Source: Flavobacterium sp. HJ-32-4 | GTDB taxonomy: Bacteria; Bacteroidota; Bacteroidia; Flavobacteriales; Flavobacteriaceae | NCBI RefSeq assembly: GCF_022532105.1 | Contig: NZ_CP092832.1 | Span: 2,633,001-2,697,000 of the forward strand | Direction: 5' to 3' | DNA: 64,000 bases | Shown here: positions 1 through 9,240 of the stretch, in pieces | How positions within the stretch are numbered: the stretch's first letter is position 1 | Layout of the letters: each line of letters begins with the position of its first letter | Position numbers and translations under genes: made by a program | The notes under the pieces: generated by a model | Database searches by the model: none | Seen by the model: the letters and a program-made list of their open reading frames with translations, nothing else | What the model was told of the DNA's origin: nothing

Positions 1-782
1 TCGTCGGCCGGTGGCACCGATCCGTCGCCGTAATATTCCTTTTTATAACTGATGATGGCGTTGGCAATGGCACGTGCGAGGTTCGTCTGGCCTTCCTCTG
101 AATCAAGGTACGCTCCTTCCGTAGGGTTGGATATGAATCCCATCTCAATCAAAACCCGTGGCATAAAGGTCTGGTTCAAAACCAAATACGGTGCTTGTTT
201 TACACCTCTGCTTTTACGTCCGACCTCGTCGATGAAACGATTTTGGATCTTTGCCGCCAGGGCGATGCTGTTCTCCAGGTATTGTTCCTGAATGATGATC
301 GCTCCCATATCATTGAGATCGAAGCCCTGGTAGGTTTCCTTATAATCCTTCTCCATTTCGATTACCTCGTTCTCCTTTTTCGCCACTGAAAGGTTCGAAG
401 CCAATTTCGTCATACCCATTACGTACGTTTCCGTACCAAAGGCCGCTGCATTGGGATTGGCGTTGCAGTGCAGCGAAACAAATATGTGGGAATTGGAACG
501 GTTGGCGATACGTGAACGCTCGATGAGTTCGATGAAAACATCGGATTTACGCGTGTAGACGACTTCGAAGCCCGGTGTCGACTCCAGTATCTTCCCCACT
601 TTCAGTACGACGTTGAGCGACACGTTCTTCTCCACGTGCCCGTTATAGGAGGCACCCCAGTCCTTTCCGCCGTGTCCGGCGTCTAACGTTACCTTGAACT
701 TCCCGTTCTGCCCGAAAAGAAGCGTCGGGAAAACGAATGCAAAGAACACTAAAAATGCGTTGTTTCTGTATGCAGAAGCCAT
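1..782 (-). CDS. N-acetylmuramoyl-L-alanine amidase (partial, C-terminus beyond window)
   Basis: Zinc-dependent Amidase_3 enzyme that cleaves the amide bond between MurNAc and the stem peptide, probably in the periplasm during cell separation. About 260 residues are visible; the gene runs off the left edge. Residues 1-25 look like a signal peptide ending LLFGQ. The zinc ligands are recognisable as H37 (DAGHGGKD), E51 and H105 (SLHCNAN), with the catalytic glutamate E213 in IEMGFISNP. The start ATG (minus strand, 780-782) is preceded by a good promoter at 896-926. It is divergent from the LptD-like gene. Family assignment is confident; the exact paralogue (AmiA/B/C-like) cannot be told. Confidence 0.93.
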   Translation of the reverse strand, partial: MASAYRNNAFLVFFAFVFPTLLFGQNGKFKVTLDAGHGGKDWGASYNGHVEKNVSLNVVLKVGKILESTPGFEVVYTRKSDVFIELIERSRIANRSNSHIFVSLHCNANPNAAAFGTETYVMGMTKLASNLSVAKKENEVIEMEKDYKETYQGFDLNDMGAIIIQEQYLENSIALAAKIQNRFIDEVGRKSRGVKQAPYLVLNQTFMPRVLIEMGFISNPTEGAYLDSEEGQTNLARAIANAIISYKKEYYGDGSVPPAD

Positions 783-859
783 GTAGTCAGCTAAAAGTTA
801 ATTTTAATAAAATCCGTCTCCTTTGATAGTGAAATGTGCTTATTTTGGTGAAAAATACG

Positions 860-867
860 TAGTTTTG
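860..867 (+). promoter_or_regulatory. -7 box TAGTTTTG, likely promoter of the LptD-like gene
   Basis: A perfect TAnnTTTG box with only a weak -33 partner (GTG, 836-838). If used, transcription starts near 873. This would exclude the upstream TTG/GTG starts of the reading frame at 823/829 and favour the TTG at 916. Confidence 0.4.
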
Positions 868-895
868 ACACCTCCCGGAGCGGGCCTCATCTGTA

Positions 896-926
896 CAAAA
901 GTAGCATTAAAACCTTTGCGGACAAA
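896..926 (-). promoter_or_regulatory. Bacteroidota-type promoter of the amidase gene
   Basis: On the minus strand TTTG (923-926) is followed after 19 bases by TACTTTTG (896-903), matching the TTG-N19/20-TAnnTTTG consensus of the Bacteroidota primary sigma factor. It predicts transcription starting near 890, giving a leader of about 105 bases. Confidence 0.6.
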
Positions 927-3531
927 CTTATTTCATATCGTTTTATCAGCAACGTTCTTAACACTTTGTCTGACAAAATCATATGCCCAGAACCCCACCT
1001 CACCCCTCGCTCCTGACTCGACGAAAGTCACGTTGAAGCCCAAGGATACGAGCCAGGTTTTTCTGGAAGGCATCGCCAGGCGGAAAGCCGTCGGGTATGA
1101 GCGGATGAACCAGAAAAAGAAGCTCCTCACACTGTATGACAAGGCGGAACTCTATTACCTTGATATGGAACTCAAGGCGGGGATCATCGTCATGGACTAT
1201 GAAAAGAACGAGGTATATGCCGGGCGGATCAAGGATTCAACGGGAAAACTGACCCAACGTCCGTATTTCAAGCAGGGCGGTAATATCATCGAACCCGACT
1301 CCATCAAATTCAATACCAAGACCAAAAAAGCGATCATCTGGAATTCGCAGACGAAACAATCGGATGTGATGATCCTCGCCTACCGTACCAAACGGGAAAA
1401 CGACTCGCTTTATTTCATGGACCGTGCGCGTTTCACGACGTCCGATAACCCCGATGACCCCGAATATTGGTTCCAGGCGACGCGCGCCAAGATGGTGCCA
1501 AAAGGAAAAGTGGTAGTCGGTCCTACCAATATGTATATTTACGGCGTCCCGACACCGATCGGCGTCCCGTTTGCGTTTTTCCCCGTCACCAATAAAGCAC
1601 AATCCGGTATCATCATCCCGACGCCGGGCGATACGCAGCGACGCGGGTACTTCCTCCAGAACGGCGGTTACTACTTTGCCCTTAGCGATCATTACGACCT
1701 TACTACTCTGGTCGATTACTACACGAATGGGAGTTATGCACTACGAGCCGAGACGAATTATGCCTGGCGCTATCGTTTCCGCGGTAACCTGAACCTTCGG
1801 TATGAAAACCAGGTGAACAGCGAGCGGGGTTTTCCGGATTACTCGCGCACCAAGGTCTACAACATCCAATGGACGCACTCGCAGGATGGGAAATCGAACC
1901 CGAACTCGCGTTTTTCTGCCTCGGTCAACCTAGGAAGTTCGACCTTCTTCCAAACGTCGCTCAACCAGATCAATGCCGGCGCGCGACTGAACAACACCCT
2001 GACCTCGTCGGTATCCTATAACCGTACCTTCACTTCGACGCCCCAGGTAAACATTGCCCTGACGGCCACGCACAGCCAAAACACACAGACCAAATCGATT
2101 ACGATGACGCTTCCTACCTTCACGGGGAGCGTAGACCGGATTTTCCCGTTTGCTTCTGAAGACGAACCCAAGAAAGGCCTCATCAAAAACATCAACTTCC
2201 AGTATAATGTCATCGGGGAAAACCGCATCAACACCACCGATTCGCTGTTTTTCAAACCCGAGATGTTCCGCGACGCCCTGACCGGTTTCAAGCACTCGAT
2301 TCCGCTTACGACCAATTTTAAGATTGCCAAATACTTCTCGATTCCGTTATCAGTCAACTACACGGAGGTCTGGACGTTCAAAACCTTCGAGAAAGTGTTT
2401 GATACGAGCACCAATCGCGTCGTTACCAACGAAGTAAACGGATTTGACTCGTACCGAACCTATAGTTTTTCAACCGGTGTGGGAACAACCATCTACGGAA
2501 CGTTCAATTTCGGGAAAGACAAGAAAATACAGGCCATCCGCCATATCATCAAGCCGACGATCAGCTATAGCTACCAGCCGAGCTTCAGTAAGTATTACGA
2601 CACCTATGCTACGGATGCGTCGGGCAACATGCGGACGGAATACAGCCGGTTTGACGGCACGCTTTACGGTGCACCCAGCAAATCGAATTCCAATTTCATC
2701 GGCCTGAACATCAACAACACTTTCGAGGCCAAAGTGACCGAGCGCGATTCAACCAAAACAGAACCGCGTAAAGTGATGCTGCTCAACAGTTTCAACATCC
2801 AGACGAGTTATGATATCTCGGCGGATTCGTTGCGCCTGGCCCCAATCCGGATAAGCGGTGGTACGACCTTGTTCAAAGACAAGATGAACATCAATTTCGC
2901 TACTACACTCGATCCCTATGCCATTGATGCGTCGGGCAACCGTATCGATACGATGAATTCAGCCGTAGGGGGAAGTCTGGTGCGTATGACCAGTTCCAAC
3001 CTTACCATGAACTATTCGTTCTCAAGCCGTGACCAAACCAATAAGGAAACCGATTCGAACGACCAGTCGCAGCGAAACGGCGGGCGTGACGACGATTTAT
3101 TTGGTAAGGCAACCGACCTGAGCGACATGCGGCAAAGCCAGTTTGACGATGAACCGGAAGACGATAAAGATAAGGTCGCGGAATTCTTCAAAACCGAGAT
3201 TCCGTTTGACCTCACTATGGCATACTCGCTGACGTATTCGAATGCGCGACGGGAGAGTAAGATATCGTCGAACTCCCTTATGGCCTCAGGAAACGTCGAT
3301 TTGGGCAAACGCTGGAAAGTTGGTATCTCGTCGGGTTACGACTTCGTTCAGAAAGGCGTGACGTTTACGCAGTTTCGTTTTGAACGCGACCTCCTTAGCT
3401 GGCGAATGGATTTCACCTGGGTGCCCCTCGGTCCTTATAATTCATGGGGCTTTTTCATCGGTATCAAATCCGGGATGTTCAGCGATGTCAAATGGGAAAA
3501 ACGCCGACCACCTGATAGTGTCGTTCGATAA
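916..3531 (+). CDS. LptD_2-family LPS-assembly outer-membrane protein
   Basis: Large outer-membrane beta-barrel of the Bacteroidota LptD-like family, expected to insert lipopolysaccharide into the outer leaflet at the end of the Lpt bridge. An N-terminal OstA-like region with PFGVP-style 'GVPFAFFP' turns precedes a long barrel with alternating aromatic strands, and the protein ends in a strand-like segment before an acidic, charged insertion (about residue 730-770). No ATG starts the frame. Candidate starts are TTG 823, GTG 829 and TTG 916; 916 is chosen because it begins directly at a signal peptide (ending KSYAQ) and lies downstream of the -7 box. About 871 residues from this start. ridA follows after one base, so the two are co-transcribed. 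Confidence 0.85.
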   Translation: MRTNLFHIVLSATFLTLCLTKSYAQNPTSPLAPDSTKVTLKPKDTSQVFLEGIARRKAVGYERMNQKKKLLTLYDKAELYYLDMELKAGIIVMDYEKNEVYAGRIKDSTGKLTQRPYFKQGGNIIEPDSIKFNTKTKKAIIWNSQTKQSDVMILAYRTKRENDSLYFMDRARFTTSDNPDDPEYWFQATRAKMVPKGKVVVGPTNMYIYGVPTPIGVPFAFFPVTNKAQSGIIIPTPGDTQRRGYFLQNGGYYFALSDHYDLTTLVDYYTNGSYALRAETNYAWRYRFRGNLNLRYENQVNSERGFPDYSRTKVYNIQWTHSQDGKSNPNSRFSASVNLGSSTFFQTSLNQINAGARLNNTLTSSVSYNRTFTSTPQVNIALTATHSQNTQTKSITMTLPTFTGSVDRIFPFASEDEPKKGLIKNINFQYNVIGENRINTTDSLFFKPEMFRDALTGFKHSIPLTTNFKIAKYFSIPLSVNYTEVWTFKTFEKVFDTSTNRVVTNEVNGFDSYRTYSFSTGVGTTIYGTFNFGKDKKIQAIRHIIKPTISYSYQPSFSKYYDTYATDASGNMRTEYSRFDGTLYGAPSKSNSNFIGLNINNTFEAKVTERDSTKTEPRKVMLLNSFNIQTSYDISADSLRLAPIRISGGTTLFKDKMNINFATTLDPYAIDASGNRIDTMNSAVGGSLVRMTSSNLTMNYSFSSRDQTNKETDSNDQSQRNGGRDDDLFGKATDLSDMRQSQFDDEPEDDKDKVAEFFKTEIPFDLTMAYSLTYSNARRESKISSNSLMASGNVDLGKRWKVGISSGYDFVQKGVTFTQFRFERDLLSWRMDFTWVPLGPYNSWGFFIGIKSGMFSDVKWEKRRPPDSVVR

Positions 3532-3532
3532 T

Positions 3533-3916
3533 ATGGAAAAACAAATCATCACCACACCAAACGCCCCTGCCCCCATCGGGCCGTATAGCCAGGCTGTAAA
3601 AATGGGCAATTTCGTTTTCACCAGCGGGCAAATCGCGCTGGATCCCCATACGATGGAACTACGAACGGGCGATATCGCGACGGAAACCCGGCTCGTGATG
3701 GAGAACTTAAAAGCGGTATTGCATGCGGCCGGCACCGACTTTCCAAACGTGGTCAAAACGTCTATTTTCCTGATGGACATGCAGGACTTTACCGCCGTCA
3801 ACACCGTGTATGGTGAGTACTTCGACGACGCTACGGCACCCGCCCGTGAAACCGTGCAGGTAGCCGGGCTGCCGAAAGGCGTGAACGTCGAGATTTCGAT
3901 GATTGCGGCCATCTGA
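3533..3916 (+). CDS. ridA: RidA family enamine/imine deaminase
   Basis: 127-residue cytosolic protein of the YjgF/YER057c/UK114 family, which hydrolyses reactive 2-aminoacrylate and related enamines produced by PLP enzymes. Diagnostic pieces are the N-terminal APAPIGPYSQA, TSGQIALDP and the C-terminal PARETVQVAGLPKG with the substrate-binding arginine, followed by VEISMIA. The ATG at 3533 gives the usual family length; an upstream extension in the same frame only overlaps the preceding gene. It sits one base after the LptD-like stop. Confidence 0.95.
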   Translation: MEKQIITTPNAPAPIGPYSQAVKMGNFVFTSGQIALDPHTMELRTGDIATETRLVMENLKAVLHAAGTDFPNVVKTSIFLMDMQDFTAVNTVYGEYFDDATAPARETVQVAGLPKGVNVEISMIAAI

Positions 3917-3931
3917 TTACCTGACAGATAG

Positions 3932-3962
3932 TTCGGCGGTGTGCAGGTTTTCCTTACATTTG
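3932..3962 (+). promoter_or_regulatory. Promoter of the CotH-domain gene
   Basis: TTCG (3932-3935), 19 bases, then TACATTTG (3955-3962). It predicts a start near 3969, only about 8-14 bases before the ATGATGATG cluster at 3977, and argues against the earlier TTG in the frame. Confidence 0.5.
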
Positions 3963-3976
3963 GAGCAAAGCTCCTT

Positions 3977-6040
3977 ATGATGATGCGCCTTCGATTTTTC
4001 ATGCTTCTGATAGCCAGTAGTTTTGCTACGGCACAAACCTTTTCCGGCACTACCGGCGCGATTTCTGACGATGGGACGCTTACTACCTACACCGTTGCCG
4101 TAACTGGGGTACCTGCCGCACTCGGAGGTAATTACGGTATCCAATCGGTTTGTTTGGACATCACGCACACCTGGGACAGCGACCTTGATGTACGCCTGGT
4201 TTCGCCGGACGGTACCGAAATCACGCTTTTTTCCGGTTTAGGGGGCGATGGTGACGATTACACCGATACGTGTTTTTTACAGACCGCCGCCGCCGGTATC
4301 GTAACGGCTAGCCCTCCGTTTACGGGTAGTTTCCGGCCGCAACAGTCGATCGGAAACCTCAATGACGGCGGAAATGGAAACGGCCTATGGACACTCAAGG
4401 TACTGGATACGTATGCCTTTGCCGATACTGGTAGCCTGAATTCCTGGAGTATTGAATTTGGTCCGGATGCCCCTACCCCTTTCGTTTTTTCTTCGTCTAA
4501 CCTTCCTATCGTCATCATCAATACGAATGGCGTTGACATCCCCGACGAGCCGAAAATAGACGCCCTGATGGGAATCATTGATAATGGTCCAGGGCAGGAA
4601 AATCATCCTTCAGACATTCCAAACGGATACAACGGACACATCGGCATCGAACGACGTGGCAGTTTTTCCCAGGGACTTCCTCAAAAACCCTATAACCTCG
4701 AAACGCGCGATGCGGCCGGTGCCAACCTCAATGTCTCGCTGTTGGGAATGCCCGACGAACACGATTGGTGCCTGCTGGCCACTTATAACGACAAGGTATT
4801 CGTGCGTAACCGACTGGCTTTCGAACTGTTTTCGATGATGGGACATTACGCCACCCGTACGCGATTCTGTGAGGTTGTACTTAACGGCGATTACCAGGGG
4901 ATTTACCTCCTCGCTGAGAAAATCAAGCGCGACAACAACCGCGTCGACATCGCGAAACTGACACCGGATGAAAATACCGGCCTCAATGTCACCGGAGGCT
5001 ATATCATAAAAAACGATTATTGGTCGGATGACGACAGTTGGCAATTGGGCTTCCACCCGATCGACCATCCGGAAGTAGATGTGCGTCTGGTGTACGACTA
5101 TCCGAAGCCAGCCGATATTTCAACACAGCAGAAAGCCTATATACAGGGATTTATCCAAAATATGGAAACCGCGTTGTATTCAGATGACTTCGCCAATCCC
5201 CTGAATGGCTATCAAAAGTACCTCGATGTCGATTCCTTCATCGATTATTTTATCGTGAACGAACTCTCGCGAAACGTGGACGGTTTCAAGAAAAGTTGGT
5301 ACTTCAGTAAAGACAAGGACAGTGCATCGGAGATGGCGAAACTGATGGCCGGACCTGTTTGGGATTTCGACTGGGCATGGAAAAACATTTGGGATTGCGA
5401 GACGTTTCAGGCCACCGACGGATCGGGTTGGTCGCACCTGATCAATGACTGCGGGCCGGATGTGAGTTCGAACGGCTGGTTCGTGCGTTTACTGCAGGAT
5501 CCTTCCTTCGCCGACCGGCTGCGGTGCCGATGGGAAACCCTCCGCGGGACCTTCCTTGCAGAAGATACACTCGACACCTGGATTGACGAACAAGCAGCAC
5601 TGCTTGACGGTGCCCAGCAACGCCACTTCGAACGCTGGGGGCATCTCGGCGTCAATACCGGTACGCCGGAAATCGAACCTGACCCCGCAACATTCGAGGC
5701 ACAGTTGGCCCAATTCAAGAATTGGATCCATCTCCGACTCGTGTGGCTCGATGCCAATATCCCTGGAAACGCAGAAAGTTGTGCTCTTTCTACAGCGACA
5801 ACCGCTGCGCATCCGGTGGTCGCGTTTCCCAACCCCTCTTCCTCTGTTGTGAACTTCCGCTTTGGCGAGGGCGTACACCCGCGCCGGGTAGCACTTTTTG
5901 ACGTTACAGGGAAAGTGATAGAGACGATATCGATGGAAACCTCTTCCCTAAATGTCAGTGCATTGGCTCCCGGACTTTATTTCGTCCGGTTTTCCGACGG
6001 AATCACACCGACGACCGTTAAGATTACCGTCGCCCATTAA
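3977..6040 (+). CDS. CotH kinase-family secreted protein with P-domain and T9SS sorting domain
   Basis: About 687 residues in three parts. After a signal peptide (ending FATAQ) comes a proprotein-convertase P/Homo-B-like beta domain (roughly 20-155; features 'DITHTWDSDLDVRLVSPDGT' and 'GLWTLKVLD'). Then a CotH spore-coat-kinase-like domain (about 180-560), with the typical RRGSFS, EKIKRDNNRVDIAKL and GPVWDFDWAWKN blocks. The last 75 residues are a type A T9SS C-terminal domain (PNPSSSVVNF ... VRFSDG). So it is exported by type IX secretion and anchored or released at the surface. CotH proteins in Bacillus phosphorylate spore coat proteins; the substrate here is unknown. Three consecutive ATGs (3977, 3980, 3983) make the exact start ambiguous. 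Confidence 0.88.
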   Translation: MMMRLRFFMLLIASSFATAQTFSGTTGAISDDGTLTTYTVAVTGVPAALGGNYGIQSVCLDITHTWDSDLDVRLVSPDGTEITLFSGLGGDGDDYTDTCFLQTAAAGIVTASPPFTGSFRPQQSIGNLNDGGNGNGLWTLKVLDTYAFADTGSLNSWSIEFGPDAPTPFVFSSSNLPIVIINTNGVDIPDEPKIDALMGIIDNGPGQENHPSDIPNGYNGHIGIERRGSFSQGLPQKPYNLETRDAAGANLNVSLLGMPDEHDWCLLATYNDKVFVRNRLAFELFSMMGHYATRTRFCEVVLNGDYQGIYLLAEKIKRDNNRVDIAKLTPDENTGLNVTGGYIIKNDYWSDDDSWQLGFHPIDHPEVDVRLVYDYPKPADISTQQKAYIQGFIQNMETALYSDDFANPLNGYQKYLDVDSFIDYFIVNELSRNVDGFKKSWYFSKDKDSASEMAKLMAGPVWDFDWAWKNIWDCETFQATDGSGWSHLINDCGPDVSSNGWFVRLLQDPSFADRLRCRWETLRGTFLAEDTLDTWIDEQAALLDGAQQRHFERWGHLGVNTGTPEIEPDPATFEAQLAQFKNWIHLRLVWLDANIPGNAESCALSTATTAAHPVVAFPNPSSSVVNFRFGEGVHPRRVALFDVTGKVIETISMETSSLNVSALAPGLYFVRFSDGITPTTVKITVAH

Positions 6041-6068
6041 AAAAGCCACCCCTGAGGATGGCTTTTTA
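6041..6068. terminator. Bidirectional terminator between convergent genes
   Basis: Stem AAAGCCaCCC/GGaTGGCTTT with a CTGA loop and one mismatch, flanked by A and T runs, lies between the stops of the CotH gene (plus) and the kinase gene (minus). Confidence 0.7.
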
Positions 6069-6085
6069 GTCGGTTTGCCCATAGG

Positions 6086-6940
6086 CTATTCAGGCGGAAT
6101 CGAATGGTACGCGATCAATCCGTCAATCGGACGGCGCAATACATTTCCGAGCTTGATGCCGTGCGCATCGAGAACTTCCTTAAGTTCTTCCCGTAGGTAA
6201 AAGGCGATGGATCCGATGAAATGCACCGGCACGTCTTTGTGATTCGGGTATTGCTTGATATAGAATTCCGTGAAGTCTTCCATACACGAACGGATGATCC
6301 GCTGGCACCATTCATGGTCTTTGTGTTGGATGAGGAATTTCGCGAACGTCGCCAGATAGGCATTCGGGTTCGGTTCCTTATACAGATGGTGCTTGATGGT
6401 ATCCGGTTCGAGATCGTAAGCCTTTTCGAATTCGGTAGCAAGTTCCTTCGGCATCTTGTTAAAGTAGTAGCCGCGGATGAGGTGGCGTCCGAATTGGTTG
6501 CCTGAGCAATCATCCATGGCGATATAGCCGAGCGACTGCACTTTCTGGTGCAACACGACACCGTCGAAATAACTGCAATTCGATCCGGTTCCGAGAATCG
6601 ACACGATGGCCTGTTGTCCGCGGGGTGTCGTTGCGTATACCGCAGCATAGGTGTCTTCCTGTACCGATATATCCGCATTCGGGAAATACTCCTTGAAGAT
6701 ACCCGCTAAAAAGTCGCGCATCCGGTCGGTGCCGCAGCCCGCGCCGTAGAAATACAGGTTGGAAACGCTCTTGCGGTTGTGTGAAATGTCGAAACGGTCT
6801 TCCAGGCGGGCGATGACCTGATCTTTACCCAATACTTCCGGATTGATCCCGAGTGATTGTGTGGTAAAGAGTACTTTGCCGGCGTCGTCGATGGCGATCC
6901 AATCTGCCTTGGTCGAGCCGCTGTCTACTAATAACTTCAT
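6086..6940 (-). CDS. BadF/BadG/BcrA/BcrD ATPase family protein, N-acetylglucosamine kinase-like
   Basis: 284-residue protein of the ASKHA fold. The start at 6940 opens directly with MKLLVDSGSTKADW, the phosphate-binding loop of this family, and a second phosphate motif, SILGTGSNCS, lies in the middle. Members of this length in Bacteroidota are usually annotated as N-acetylglucosamine kinase-like and phosphorylate sugars with ATP. It follows pfkA and gapA on the same strand, though a terminator separates it from gapA, so it may have its own promoter. Substrate is inferred only from family. Confidence 0.8.
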   Translation of the reverse strand: MKLLVDSGSTKADWIAIDDAGKVLFTTQSLGINPEVLGKDQVIARLEDRFDISHNRKSVSNLYFYGAGCGTDRMRDFLAGIFKEYFPNADISVQEDTYAAVYATTPRGQQAIVSILGTGSNCSYFDGVVLHQKVQSLGYIAMDDCSGNQFGRHLIRGYYFNKMPKELATEFEKAYDLEPDTIKHHLYKEPNPNAYLATFAKFLIQHKDHEWCQRIIRSCMEDFTEFYIKQYPNHKDVPVHFIGSIAFYLREELKEVLDAHGIKLGNVLRRPIDGLIAYHSIPPE

Positions 6941-7021
6941 TTGTTTTGGTTGGGTTAGTCGGTTGGGATTCCCCTTCCGCCCGAGGCCGAATAGGACGGC
7001 ATACGATAGGCGAAACGGCAG

Positions 7022-7064
7022 AACGATAAAAAGAATCCCGCCGTGTGACATGCACCGACGGGAT
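7022..7064 (-). terminator. Rho-independent terminator after gapA
   Basis: On the minus strand a 9-bp stem (7056-7064 with 7035-7043, one mismatch) is followed by TTCTTTTTATC, directly after the gapA stop. Confidence 0.75.
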
Positions 7065-7075
7065 CCTGTTTTTGG

Positions 7076-8110
<1,035 letters not shown>

Positions 8111-9097
8111 TTATGTTGACATGATGTCGGAAACGCGAAGCAGTTCGCGGTCGATCTCACTTTTGCCTTTGATGGCCTGTTCAAGCGGGGTAAGGGCAAT
8201 TTTGTCTTCGAGTACGCCTACCATGTAGCGGGTCTTGCCTTCCAGGATCGACTCCACAGCCTTCACACCGAGTCGGCTCGCCAATACCCGGTCGTAGCAC
8301 GAAGGGGCACCACCGCGTTGCATGTGGCCCAATACGGACACGCGCACGTCGTATTCCGGCATGTTCTCATCGACGTAATCCTTCAGTTCGAATACGTTCT
8401 TACCGATCTTGTCTCCTTCGGCGATGACGACGATGGAGGACGATTTTCCCGATGCCTTGCTTTTCTTAAGGGAATCGAGCAAGCGGTCGAGTCCGAGATC
8501 TTCCTCCGGGATGAGGATTTCCTCCGCTCCCGCCCCGATACCGGCGTTAAGCGCAATATGCCCCGCGTCGCGGCCCATGACTTCCACAAAAAAAAGACGG
8601 TTGTGGGAACTGGCCGTATCGCGAATTTTGTCGATGGCCTCCACAACCGTGTTGAGGGCGGTGTCATAACCGAGGGTATGACTTGTACCGTAGATGTCGT
8701 TATCGATGGTACCCGGTATCCCCATTACAGGAAAATCAAATTCAGAACTGAAAACCTCGGCGCCGGTAAAGCTGCCATCCCCGCCGATGACGACAAACGC
8801 GTCGATGCCGGCTTTTTGGAGGTTTTCGTAGGCTTTCTGGCGTCCTTCCGGCGTACGGAAGTCTTTGGAACGGGCTGATTTCAGGATGGTACCGCCTTTG
8901 TTGACGATGTTGTTGACGCTACGGGGGCCCATTTCTTTGAAGTCGCCTTCGATCATCCCCTGGTAGCCACGGTAAATGCCGACGCATTCGACGCCATGGA
9001 ACGCACACGTACGAACCACGGCACGGATAGCGGCGTTCATTCCCGGCGAGTCGCCACCGGAGGTCAGGACACCAATCCGTTTGATTTGTTTTGACAT
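8111..9097 (-). CDS. pfkA: ATP-dependent 6-phosphofructokinase
   Basis: 328 residues. It phosphorylates fructose 6-phosphate, the committing step of glycolysis. Visible motifs are the ATP-binding LTSGGDSPGMNAAIR near the start, GGDGS (105-109), the catalytic PGTIDNDI (D132), and MGRDAGH. First gene of the pfkA-gap unit. Upstream on the minus strand a near-consensus TACTTTAG box (9117-9124) may be its -7 element, but the -33 partner is poor. Confidence 0.97.
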   Translation of the reverse strand: MSKQIKRIGVLTSGGDSPGMNAAIRAVVRTCAFHGVECVGIYRGYQGMIEGDFKEMGPRSVNNIVNKGGTILKSARSKDFRTPEGRQKAYENLQKAGIDAFVVIGGDGSFTGAEVFSSEFDFPVMGIPGTIDNDIYGTSHTLGYDTALNTVVEAIDKIRDTASSHNRLFFVEVMGRDAGHIALNAGIGAGAEEILIPEEDLGLDRLLDSLKKSKASGKSSSIVVIAEGDKIGKNVFELKDYVDENMPEYDVRVSVLGHMQRGGAPSCYDRVLASRLGVKAVESILEGKTRYMVGVLEDKIALTPLEQAIKGKSEIDRELLRVSDIMST

Positions 9098-9240
9098 TTT
9101 TTTGGTGTTGAAAATGCTAAAGTAGCAAATATTGTATACGTCACATGTTGCATTTTTCCCAAATCGGCAATGCGGCGCATTTCAATCGTTTTCGTTGATA
9201 AGTTTTTGGAATTGCCTTATTTAGTAAGGGATTTCACGAA

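Noticed and set aside
1237-1692. Long minus-strand frame inside the LptD-like gene
   Set aside because: Antisense shadow of a well-supported barrel protein; same applies to other long antisense frames in gapA, pfkA, the S9 peptidase and the DEAD helicase.
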